This document shows, piece by piece, positions 9,933 through 17,468 of a stretch of DNA of 64,000 bases. Position numbers and translations under genes: made by a program. Below the pieces are notes generated by a model. The model was not told the DNA's origin. It saw only the letters and a program-made list of their open reading frames with translations, and searched no databases. The number at the start of each line of letters is the position of its first letter. The first letter of the stretch is position 1. Origin of the DNA: Algibacter mikhailovii (GTDB lineage: Bacteria > Bacteroidota > Bacteroidia > Flavobacteriales > Flavobacteriaceae); contig NZ_BMWZ01000003.1 in the NCBI RefSeq assembly GCF_014651495.1, positions 310,001 to 374,000 on the forward strand, given 5' to 3'.

Positions 9933-10847
9933 ATGGCTAAGGCAACTAAAAAACAGGCTTTAGGAAGAGGTTTATCAGCCCTATTAAATGACCCAAGTAA
10001 CGACATCCAATCGGTACAGGACAAAAATGCTGATAAGGTTATTGGGAATATTGTTGAATTAGATCTTGATTTCATAGAGGTTAATCCGTTTCAGCCTCGT
10101 ACTAATTTTAGTGAAGAATCATTAAGAGAATTAGCTTCTTCGGTAAAAGAACTGGGTATTATTCAACCTATCACGGTTAGAAAACTTGACTTAAACAAAT
10201 ACCAATTAGTTTCTGGAGAACGCAGATTTAGAGCTTCAAAATTATTAGGTTTAGAGACGATTCCTGCCTATGTAAGAATAGCTAATGATCAAGAGTCTCT
10301 TGAAATGGCTCTTGTAGAAAACATTCAACGTCAAGATTTAGATCCCATTGAAATTGCACTGTCATATCAGCGCTTAATTGATGAAATTAACCTAACGCAA
10401 GAGCAAATGAGTGAGCGTGTTGGGAAGAAGCGCTCTACCATAGCCAATTATTTACGCTTGTTAAAGTTAGATCCTATAATTCAGACAGGCATGCGCGATG
10501 GATTTATTTCCATGGGACATGGTCGTGCTTTAATAACTATTGAAGACCAATCCATTCAATTGGACATATACGAAAACATACTTTCTAATAAATTATCAGT
10601 GAGAGAAACTGAGGGATTAGTGCGTGACTATAATACCTCTGAAAGTGATAATAGGAGCTCAAAAGTTAAGGAAAATGAGGATATGCCAAAATTTGTTAAA
10701 AAAGGCATTACAGCATTTTCAGAATACTTTGGACACAAAATTGACGTTAAAGTCTCTAAAAACGGAAAAGGAAAAATCACCATTCCTTTTCACTCAGAGG
10801 AAGATTTTAACCGTATTAAAAAATTAGTTCAAGGTGATTCTAAATAA
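9933..10847 (+). CDS. parB: ParB/Spo0J chromosome partitioning protein
   Basis: A 304-residue DNA-binding CTPase. The N-terminus KKQALGRGLSALLND is typical. The ParB nuclease-like/CTPase domain carries ELDLDFIEVNPFQPRTNF, QLVSGERRFRASKLLG and MALVENIQRQDLDPIE. It is followed by the helix-turn-helix ERVGKKRSTIANYLRLLKL and a C-terminal dimerisation segment. It binds parS and spreads on DNA, stimulating ParA. It is directly downstream of parA, and its 3' end overlaps the next gene by 14 bases, so the operon is continuous. Confidence 0.96.
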   Translation: MAKATKKQALGRGLSALLNDPSNDIQSVQDKNADKVIGNIVELDLDFIEVNPFQPRTNFSEESLRELASSVKELGIIQPITVRKLDLNKYQLVSGERRFRASKLLGLETIPAYVRIANDQESLEMALVENIQRQDLDPIEIALSYQRLIDEINLTQEQMSERVGKKRSTIANYLRLLKLDPIIQTGMRDGFISMGHGRALITIEDQSIQLDIYENILSNKLSVRETEGLVRDYNTSESDNRSSKVKENEDMPKFVKKGITAFSEYFGHKIDVKVSKNGKGKITIPFHSEEDFNRIKKLVQGDSK

Positions 10848-11451
10848 GCATCTTATAGCATGTCTTCTAACTACTTTTTGTTGCCTTTTTAGTTTTGGAC
10901 AGGAAGGAGAAGAAACAAAGGAAGAAATTCCTAAAGTAATTGCTGTTGATTCGATAACTACAACTAGAAAACCCATAAACCCGCTTTCCCCTGCCAAAGC
11001 AGCATTTTATTCAGCGCTTTTACCTGGATTAGGTCAAGCTTACAATAAGAAATATTGGAAAATACCCATTGTTTGGGGAGCCATTGGTACGGGCATTTAT
11101 TTTTACGTAATAAATGACAAAGAATATGACCGTTATAGAGAAGCCTATAAAAGTAGATTGGCTGGGTTTAAAAATGATGAGTTCTATTATGATTCTAATG
11201 GTAATTTACTAGAATCACCGCGAGTCACTACAGACGGATTAATACGTGGGCAAGAATTTTACAGACGTAATAAACAAGTATCCTTATTGGTAACTTTTGG
11301 GCTTTATGCCTTGAATATTATTGATGCCAATGTTGATGCACACTTAATGCAGTTTAATGTGGATGAAAACCTATCTTTGGCTCCGCATTATGAATTTAAC
11401 GAAATAGATGCTTCAAGCAATCTGGGATTAACCTTAAATTTTAAATTTTAA
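10834..11451 (+). CDS. DUF5683 membrane protein
   Basis: A 205-residue protein starting at GTG 10834 inside the end of parB. It has a signal peptide (LIACLLTTFCCLFSFGQ). The DUF5683 core is visible as PLSPAKAAFYSALLPGLGQAYNKKYWKIP followed by two hydrophobic segments (VWGAIGTGIYFYV and a later LLVTFGLYALNIIDANVDAHL). DUF5683 proteins are envelope proteins of unknown function that in flavobacteria are commonly found in this parB-dapB context. The GTG start is supported because the next in-frame ATG would remove the signal peptide and most of the family domain. Confidence 0.82.
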   Translation: MILNKHLIACLLTTFCCLFSFGQEGEETKEEIPKVIAVDSITTTRKPINPLSPAKAAFYSALLPGLGQAYNKKYWKIPIVWGAIGTGIYFYVINDKEYDRYREAYKSRLAGFKNDEFYYDSNGNLLESPRVTTDGLIRGQEFYRRNKQVSLLVTFGLYALNIIDANVDAHLMQFNVDENLSLAPHYEFNEIDASSNLGLTLNFKF

Positions 11452-11476
11452 CCCAATAGGGAATTAAACAAAACAT

Positions 11477-12181
11477 ATGAATATAGCTTTATTAGGATAC
11501 GGGAAGATGGGAAAAACCATAGAACAAATAGCCATTAAACGTGGGCATAATGTGGTTTTAACTGTTGATAAAGGAGATACTGATTATGATATAACTAAGG
11601 CCGATGTTGCCATTGATTTCAGTATCCCATCTGTGGCATTTGATAATATTTCTAAATGCTTAAATAACAATGTTCCCGTTATTTCTGGAACTACAGGATG
11701 GCTAGACCGTTATGACGAGGCTGTTGCACTTTGTAAAGAAAAAAAGGGTGCTTTTATATATGCATCTAATTATAGCCTAGGCGTTAACATCTTTTTTGAA
11801 CTCAACAAAACTTTAGCTAAAATGATGAGTGCTTTGAAGCAGTATAACGTATCTATGGAAGAAATTCATCACACTCAAAAACTTGATGCACCAAGCGGTA
11901 CGGCCATATCATTAGCCAATGATATAATTGACCAACACAATAATTACGATGCCTGGAAACTAGACGAAAGTGACAATACTACCATTCCTATTGTTGCTAA
12001 AAGAATTGAAGACGTTCCTGGAACGCATACTGTAGATTATTCAAGTGAAGTGGATACAATAACCATAGGACATATTGCTCATAACAGGCAAGGATTTGCT
12101 TTAGGGGCTGTAATTGCAGCTGAATGGATTGCTGATAAAACAGGTGTTTTCACAATGAATGATGTGTTAAATATTGGTTAA
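11477..12181 (+). CDS. dapB: 4-hydroxy-tetrahydrodipicolinate reductase
   Basis: A 234-residue NAD(P)H-dependent reductase of the diaminopimelate/lysine pathway, producing tetrahydrodipicolinate for peptidoglycan and lysine. The N-terminal nucleotide-binding loop is LLGYGKMGKTIEQ. The DFSIPSVAFDN and VISGTTGW segments and the catalytic/substrate motif EIHHTQKLDAPSGTA are all present, as is the C-terminal GFALGAVIAAEWI. The length is slightly under the 240-270 usual in other phyla but normal for this lineage. It sits between DUF5683 and lepB. Confidence 0.96.
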   Translation: MNIALLGYGKMGKTIEQIAIKRGHNVVLTVDKGDTDYDITKADVAIDFSIPSVAFDNISKCLNNNVPVISGTTGWLDRYDEAVALCKEKKGAFIYASNYSLGVNIFFELNKTLAKMMSALKQYNVSMEEIHHTQKLDAPSGTAISLANDIIDQHNNYDAWKLDESDNTTIPIVAKRIEDVPGTHTVDYSSEVDTITIGHIAHNRQGFALGAVIAAEWIADKTGVFTMNDVLNIG

Positions 12182-12247
12182 CGCCCATTCCATGTGTAAC
12201 ATTAAAACAAATAAGCTCTACTAACAAAACATTAAAAGTACTAGATT

Positions 12248-13834
12248 ATGACATTATCGCAGTGGTTTATTTTCATCCTAATTATCCAAGTAATTCACGG
12301 CTTAGGCACTTGGAAACTATACGTAAAAGCAGGTAGACAAGCTTGGGAAGCTTTTGTGCCAGGGTACAATGGTATTGTTTTAATGAAAATTATCAATAGA
12401 CCAGTGTGGTGGGTTATTCTTTTATTTCTGCCTATTGTAAACCTTATCATGTTTCCTGTAATATGGGTTGAAACTGCCAGAAGCTTTGGCAAAAATCAAA
12501 CTATTGACACTGCCTTGGCTATACTTAGTTTAGGTTTTTATAATTATTATTTAAATTATGTTGCCGATGTAAACTACATTGAAAACAGAAGTCTTCAACC
12601 TAAATCTGGTGCGGGAGACTGGGTAAGCTCCATTCTATTTGCTATTGTTGCTGCAACTATTGTACATACTTATTTTATTCAACCATTTACGATACCGTCT
12701 TCGTCATTAGAAAAATCACTGCTTGTTGGAGACTTCCTATTTGTTAGTAAATTTCACTACGGAGCTAGGGTGCCTATGACCACGGTAGCAGCGCCCATGG
12801 TACATGATACGTTACCAAAAATTGGCGCTAAATCGTATTTATTTGATGATGATTTTTCAAAACGTAACACATCTTGGAAAAACAAATTACAACTGCCTTA
12901 TTTACGCTTTCCTGGATTTGAAGATATAGAACGTAATGATATTGTAGTATTCAATCAACCAGCAGACACGCTTCTGGATATGAATGATTTCAGACCAGAC
13001 AGAAACTATTATAAACCTATTGACAAAAAGACCAACTTAGTAAAACGTTGCGTAGGAATTGCTGGTGACACGCTAGAGGTAAGAGACGGCTATGTCTATA
13101 TTAATGGGAACAAAAACGAATTACCAGATCGTGCACATTTACAATTTAGTTACTACGTGCAACCAAAAACCAATAGGTTTAATCCTGCTTTTTTAAAAAG
13201 CAGATATGATATTACTGATGGTATCTACCCGACCAATCCACAGTATTCTAATTACTATTTTTCAGCTGTTTCAGATGAAGCTATAGCCAAATTTAAAAAC
13301 AATCCTAATGTAGGTAGTATTACGAGAAATGTTCAAGAAAAAGGCGTACGAGATCCAAATATTTTCCCTCATGACCCGAATTACAATTGGAATGTTGACT
13401 TTTTTGGCCCATTATATATCCCAGAAAAAGGAAAAACCATTACTATCAACCTTGAAAATTTACCTTTATACAAACGTGTTATCTCTGAATACGAAGGCAA
13501 CACACTCCAAGTAAAAGGTAATCAAATACTCATTAATGGTGAGGTAACAGATACCTATACCTTTAAACAAAACTATTATTGGATGATGGGTGATAACCGT
13601 CACAACTCCATTGATGCTAGAGCTTGGGGCTTTGTTCCTTTTGACCATGTGGTAGGAAAGCCTGTTTTTATATGGATGAGCTGGGACGGCCTTAAAAATC
13701 CAAGATGGGAGCGATTCTTTACAACCGTTAGTGGTGAAGGTAAAGCAACCTCATTCTTTATTCCGTTTTTAATACTACTTTTTGGATGGTTTGGTTTCAA
13801 TAAATGGAGAGAAATCAAAAAATCAAAAGACTAA
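12248..13834 (+). CDS. lepB: Signal peptidase I with N-terminal membrane extension
   Basis: A 528-residue signal peptidase I, about twice the E. coli core length apart from its loops. The first 110 residues form an extra multi-span membrane domain (DUF5684-like, with WEAFVPGYNGIVLMKI and PVWWVILLFLPIVNLIMFPV). A further membrane segment then precedes the catalytic Ser region TIPSSSLEKSLLVGDFLFV (about residues 148-166). The catalytic Lys is K266 in NLVKRCVGIAGDTLEVRDG. The box MGDNRHNSIDARAWGFVP is intact, and a last membrane span lies near the C-terminus. The Ser region reads SSSLE where many bacteria have SGSME. It removes signal peptides at the inner membrane. Confidence 0.94.
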   Translation: MTLSQWFIFILIIQVIHGLGTWKLYVKAGRQAWEAFVPGYNGIVLMKIINRPVWWVILLFLPIVNLIMFPVIWVETARSFGKNQTIDTALAILSLGFYNYYLNYVADVNYIENRSLQPKSGAGDWVSSILFAIVAATIVHTYFIQPFTIPSSSLEKSLLVGDFLFVSKFHYGARVPMTTVAAPMVHDTLPKIGAKSYLFDDDFSKRNTSWKNKLQLPYLRFPGFEDIERNDIVVFNQPADTLLDMNDFRPDRNYYKPIDKKTNLVKRCVGIAGDTLEVRDGYVYINGNKNELPDRAHLQFSYYVQPKTNRFNPAFLKSRYDITDGIYPTNPQYSNYYFSAVSDEAIAKFKNNPNVGSITRNVQEKGVRDPNIFPHDPNYNWNVDFFGPLYIPEKGKTITINLENLPLYKRVISEYEGNTLQVKGNQILINGEVTDTYTFKQNYYWMMGDNRHNSIDARAWGFVPFDHVVGKPVFIWMSWDGLKNPRWERFFTTVSGEGKATSFFIPFLILLFGWFGFNKWREIKKSKD

Positions 13835-13847
13835 TTTGTATATAAAA

Positions 13848-13874
13848 TAGTTTCTCAGCTAAACTGAGAAACTA
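13848..13874. repeat. Perfect 11-bp inverted repeat between lepB and wbqC-like gene
   Basis: TAGTTTCTCAG at 13848-13858 is exactly complementary to CTGAGAAACTA at 13864-13874, with a 5-base loop. No T-run follows, so it is not a classic terminator. It ends 6 bases before the ATG at 13881, where it could control translation or stabilise the processed mRNA. Confidence 0.7.
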
Positions 13875-13880
13875 CTTGCT

Positions 13881-14504
13881 ATGAGTATTATAGTACATCC
13901 AACATATTTCCCAAGTATTGCTCACTACGTTGCCATGGCCAATACTGATGAAGTATGCTTTGAAACAGATGACAACTTCTTAAAGCAGACCTACAGAAAC
14001 CGTTGCTATATTTACGGTGCCAATGGAAAAATGGGCTTAAATATCCCTGTAATTCATTCACAAAAAAATCGTCAGAAATATAAAGATGTCAAAATATTTA
14101 ATGATGATAACTGGCAGAGCAATCATTGGAAATCTCTTTTATCGGCTTATAGAACATCGCCATTTTTTGAATATTATGAAGACGACTTGAAACCGCTGTT
14201 TCATGAAAAAGCAGACTATATATTAGACTTTAATTTTAAATGCTTAGAAGTCATCAATGCCTGCTTACAATTAGAAGTAAAAGCGTCTAAAACGAGGCAA
14301 TATAATAAAGACATAGTTGATAAAACGGACTTTAGATTTCTGGTTCATGCAAAAAAGGAAGTCAATCAGGCTTTTGAAAAATACACCCAAGTTTTCAGTA
14401 ATAAGCATGGTTATATTTCTAATTTAAGCATATTAGATTTACTTTTTAATGAAGGCCCGAATAGCTTGAATTATTTAGAATCTCAAACTATATCCTCAGA
14501 CTAA
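13881..14504 (+). CDS. WbqC-like family protein
   Basis: A 207-residue protein with WbqC family signatures: the N-terminal HPTYFPSIAHYVAM, then FLKQTYRNRCYIYGANGKMGLNIPV, and the NDDNWQSNHWKSLLSAYRTSPFFEYY segment. WbqC proteins are found in O-antigen and other polysaccharide loci, but their biochemical role is not settled. Here the gene follows lepB and overlaps the next start codon by one base, which suggests a shared transcript. No signal peptide is visible, so it is probably cytosolic. Confidence 0.85.
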   Translation: MSIIVHPTYFPSIAHYVAMANTDEVCFETDDNFLKQTYRNRCYIYGANGKMGLNIPVIHSQKNRQKYKDVKIFNDDNWQSNHWKSLLSAYRTSPFFEYYEDDLKPLFHEKADYILDFNFKCLEVINACLQLEVKASKTRQYNKDIVDKTDFRFLVHAKKEVNQAFEKYTQVFSNKHGYISNLSILDLLFNEGPNSLNYLESQTISSD

Positions 14505-14812
14505 TGCTTCAAACCCTAGCGCATTACGGTTGTCATTTTGGACTGCCACTTATTATTGCTTTAGTCTGGTACAAATCTAAATGGAAAATGGCCTTTTTGA
14601 TTATGGTAGCGGGTATGCTAATTGATTTAGACCATTTACTCGCAGATCCAATCTTTGATCCCAACAGATGCAGTATCAATTTTCACCCCTTGCACACTTA
14701 TTACGCACTTGCAGTGTACCTCTTTCTTCTAATTCCAAAAAAAACGCGCTTAATTGGACTTGGATTAGTCATACACATAGTAGCTGACATGGTTGATTGT
14801 GCTTTTATGTAG
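14504..14812 (+). CDS. DUF6122 small integral membrane protein
   Basis: A 102-residue hydrophobic protein with about three to four membrane segments. Conserved His/Asp residues lie near the membrane (LAHYGCHFGLP, MLIDLDHLLADP, NFHPLHTYYAL, VIHIVADMVDC). This pattern fits DUF6122 and resembles small membrane-bound metal-dependent hydrolases of the YdjM type, but that link is an inference. The start ATG at 14504 overlaps the stop of the WbqC gene (TAATG). It converges with the gene on the opposite strand; the two stop codons are only five bases apart. Confidence 0.75.
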   Translation: MLQTLAHYGCHFGLPLIIALVWYKSKWKMAFLIMVAGMLIDLDHLLADPIFDPNRCSINFHPLHTYYALAVYLFLLIPKKTRLIGLGLVIHIVADMVDCAFM

Positions 14813-14817
14813 CCTAG

Positions 14818-15843
14818 CTACTTATCTAAACTGAGTGTCGCCATTATAGGAAAATGGTCTGAATAATGCTCAGTATAACTGCTGTACCCATTGACATTAA
14901 ATCGATCATCGGCAAGAATAAAATCTATTCGAACAGGGAAAAACTTAAACTCATAGCTGCGCCCAAATCCATTTCCAGCTTCCTTAAAGGTATCGTTCAA
15001 ATCCCCCTTAATAATTCTGTACACATAAGAAAATGCCGTATTATTAAAATCACCACATACTACCATTTTGTATGGACATGCTTCCTTATGTTCTAAAAAC
15101 AATTCGGCTTGTAATTGCTGCATTTTGAACGCTGTACTTACCCTATTCAGTAAACGTTCAGAATCCTCCTTTTTTAGATTTTCTACGGCCGTATTAATGC
15201 GCAAGGATTGCAAGTGAATATTATAAACCCTAATGGTATCACTTCCTTTTACAATATCAGCATATATGGCATTATTAGCTGTTTCAGGAAATTCAATGGA
15301 TCCAGAATTAACTATGGGAAATTGAGAAAAAATAGCCTGTCCATATCTTAATTTCCCATTGGATAATTTTTCGAACTTATACTTAAAAAAAGACAAATCT
15401 ATATTTTTATGCGGGTGATATTCTTGAACACTCAACACTTCTGGAGATTCCGTTTGTATAAACTCGATAATTTTAGTTTCAACACCGCTTTCAGGAATCC
15501 ATCCATACAAATTAAAAAGCCTCACATTATAATTCATGATTTTCAAATTGCTGGGATTCTCAATCTTTTTTGAAGACGAAAATTTGTATAGCGTACCAAA
15601 AGAAAAATAACCCAAACAAAGTACCACCAAAGATAGAAGACATTGTTTTTTTAAGCGAATAACCCAATAAATGAAAAATAATATATTCAGAATAATTAAA
15701 AAGGACACGCCTAAGTTAACTACAGCTAATATTGAAAAGGGCTTAGGAGGCAGAAAAGGCAGAATAAATGATAACAACAGCAGTACTGCCGCAATGCCAT
15801 TTACCAAATAAATAATTTTATTTATTAAGCCTAGATTTTTCAT
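14818..15843 (-). CDS. Endonuclease/exonuclease/phosphatase family protein with membrane N-terminus
   Basis: A 341-residue protein. Residues 10-85 form three membrane segments. The remainder is an EEP (DNase I-like) domain: IMNYNVRLFNLYGW, a catalytic Glu in EVLSVQEYHP, the VCGDFNNTAFS motif, IDFILADDRF, and a terminal SDHFPIMATL with the catalytic Asp-His. The substrate could be a phosphodiester in nucleic acid, a phospholipid or an inositide, and the sequence does not decide. It is the last gene of a minus-strand operon, 3 bases after a rhomboid protease gene. Confidence 0.88.
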   Translation of the reverse strand: MKNLGLINKIIYLVNGIAAVLLLLSFILPFLPPKPFSILAVVNLGVSFLIILNILFFIYWVIRLKKQCLLSLVVLCLGYFSFGTLYKFSSSKKIENPSNLKIMNYNVRLFNLYGWIPESGVETKIIEFIQTESPEVLSVQEYHPHKNIDLSFFKYKFEKLSNGKLRYGQAIFSQFPIVNSGSIEFPETANNAIYADIVKGSDTIRVYNIHLQSLRINTAVENLKKEDSERLLNRVSTAFKMQQLQAELFLEHKEACPYKMVVCGDFNNTAFSYVYRIIKGDLNDTFKEAGNGFGRSYEFKFFPVRIDFILADDRFNVNGYSSYTEHYSDHFPIMATLSLDK

Positions 15844-15846
15844 AGG

Positions 15847-16716
15847 TTACTTACCGGCTCTAAACAAGAATTCTTTTTCCTCCGAAGTTAAGCTATCATA
15901 ACCACTTTTACTGATTTTATCCAAGATGACATCAATTTTCTTCTGATTATTAAACTCCTTAAAGTCGGTTCTAGTATAACCACCAACTTTACTTTTATTT
16001 TTATGGACTGTTTTTAATGGTCCTTTTTTAGAGGCTTTAAACAGATTAAGAAAACCAGTCATATATTTTTCAAAACCCCTTCCTATATCTTGACCTTTAA
16101 TCAATTGTTTGGCATAAAAATAGCCTAAAACGGCCCCACCAATATGTGCCAAATTACCACCAGCATTACCAGTTGCTGGATTGCTAATTCCTGCGAACAC
16201 GCCTAAAACATCAAAAATAACAATAGCAACACCTATATACCATAGCTTGAGATTGAATGTAAAAAAACGAATATCCTGATTGGGCATATAAGCACATAAA
16301 AAAATTAAAAGGGCTCGCACTGCAGCCGACGCTCCTAACAGCCTTGAATTAACTTGAAAAACACTAGGCAACAAGGTATAACATAACATAAACAATAAAC
16401 CTCCAGACATCGCCCCTAAAAAATAAATGTTAAGTGCCATTTTAGAACTAAACATATTCAAAAACATACGTCCTAAAAAATACAACCACAGCATATTGAA
16501 GAGCATATGCATAAGATCAAAATGTAAAAAAGCATAGGTAATGATACTCCAGGGTTTTAATATAAAGTCTGCAATATCACTGGGCAATGTCATCCAACCT
16601 AAGAACGGCTTAAGGAAAAGTGATAAAACAAAAATCAACACATTAAGCGCAATAATTTTTTCTAATACATTCAAATTAGAAAGCTTCTCTTTTATATCTT
16701 GATTAAGATTAGTCAT
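15847..16716 (-). CDS. Rhomboid family intramembrane serine protease (second of a pair)
   Basis: From the ATG at 16716 the protein has 289 residues; it starts within the stop codon of the upstream rhomboid (TAATG). Six membrane segments are visible, with HFDLMHMLFNMLWLYFLGRMF in the L1/TM2 region and the catalytic Ser in LLGASAAVRALL. The catalytic His is in GNLAHIGGAVLGYFYA. The usual GxSG motif is GASA here, a change also compatible with activity. A long soluble C-terminal tail (about 80 residues, Lys-rich) follows the last membrane span. The upstream reading frame to 16761 (CTG/GTG region) is not needed. Confidence 0.9.
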   Translation of the reverse strand: MTNLNQDIKEKLSNLNVLEKIIALNVLIFVLSLFLKPFLGWMTLPSDIADFILKPWSIITYAFLHFDLMHMLFNMLWLYFLGRMFLNMFSSKMALNIYFLGAMSGGLLFMLCYTLLPSVFQVNSRLLGASAAVRALLIFLCAYMPNQDIRFFTFNLKLWYIGVAIVIFDVLGVFAGISNPATGNAGGNLAHIGGAVLGYFYAKQLIKGQDIGRGFEKYMTGFLNLFKASKKGPLKTVHKNKSKVGGYTRTDFKEFNNQKKIDVILDKISKSGYDSLTSEEKEFLFRAGK

Positions 16717-17465
16717 TAATACCAGCGGTTTTGATTGAACTGATTCTTTTTCCAGTACCACATGATAAAAAAGCCAGTAAGGGCGCCACCTACGTGCGCC
16801 ATATATGCTGTATTACTCGGACTAAAAAACGATTGCCCAGTTAATCCAGAAACTAGGTCTAAAATGATAATGCCCGGAATAAAATATTTCGCTTTTATAG
16901 GGATGGGTAAAAATATCATCATCAATTTAGCTTCAGGATTCATCATTCCAAAAGCCGCCATAATGCCCATGATACATCCTGAGGCACCAACCATACTTGC
17001 ATTATAAGCTGGAAAAATTGCTTTAAGCTGTGCCAATTGGGACTGCGTTATTCCAGAAACAACCTCATTATTAGTAAGCATATGTTTAATGCTTTCTGAA
17101 GACACTCCTGATTCAATTAAGGCATTATAATTAGGGATGTATTGAAAATAGTAAAATCCAACCTGCAAGAGTACTGCCCCTAGCCCTGCTGAAATATAAA
17201 TGAATAGAAATCGCTTAGAACCCAATACCTGTTCAACGGGTGTACCAAACATCCAAAGCGCAAACATGTTAAAGAAAATATGCATAGCCCCCCCATGCAT
17301 AAACATATGTGTAATAATTTGCCAAGGTTGAAATGCATCATTTTTTGGAAAATACATGGCGAACCATTCATAAAATAATGTTCCATTTCCAATGGTCAAA
17401 GTACCAACAAACATAATCACGTTTATGATTATTAAATGTTTAACGGTTTCTGATATCCTCATCAT
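16716..17465 (-). CDS. Rhomboid family intramembrane serine protease (first of a pair)
   Basis: A 249-residue polytopic protein with the full rhomboid signature: HMFMHGGAMHIFFNMFALWMF, the catalytic Ser in MVGASGCIMGIMAAFG (GxSG intact) and the catalytic His in MAHVGGALTGFFIM. It cleaves membrane-anchored substrates within the bilayer. It is followed with a one-base overlap by a second rhomboid gene and preceded by mutL (3 bases), in one minus-strand operon. The pair probably arose by an old duplication; the two proteins differ greatly outside the motifs. Confidence 0.93.
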   Translation of the reverse strand: MMRISETVKHLIIINVIMFVGTLTIGNGTLFYEWFAMYFPKNDAFQPWQIITHMFMHGGAMHIFFNMFALWMFGTPVEQVLGSKRFLFIYISAGLGAVLLQVGFYYFQYIPNYNALIESGVSSESIKHMLTNNEVVSGITQSQLAQLKAIFPAYNASMVGASGCIMGIMAAFGMMNPEAKLMMIFLPIPIKAKYFIPGIIILDLVSGLTGQSFFSPSNTAYMAHVGGALTGFFIMWYWKKNQFNQNRWY

Positions 17466-17468
17466 ATT

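Noticed and set aside
9132-11451. parS sites or an origin of replication near parAB, recF and gyrB
   Set aside because: I found no TGTTTCACGTGAAACA-like 16-mer, no dnaA gene and no cluster of DnaA boxes by eye; these genes are spread over 45 kb.
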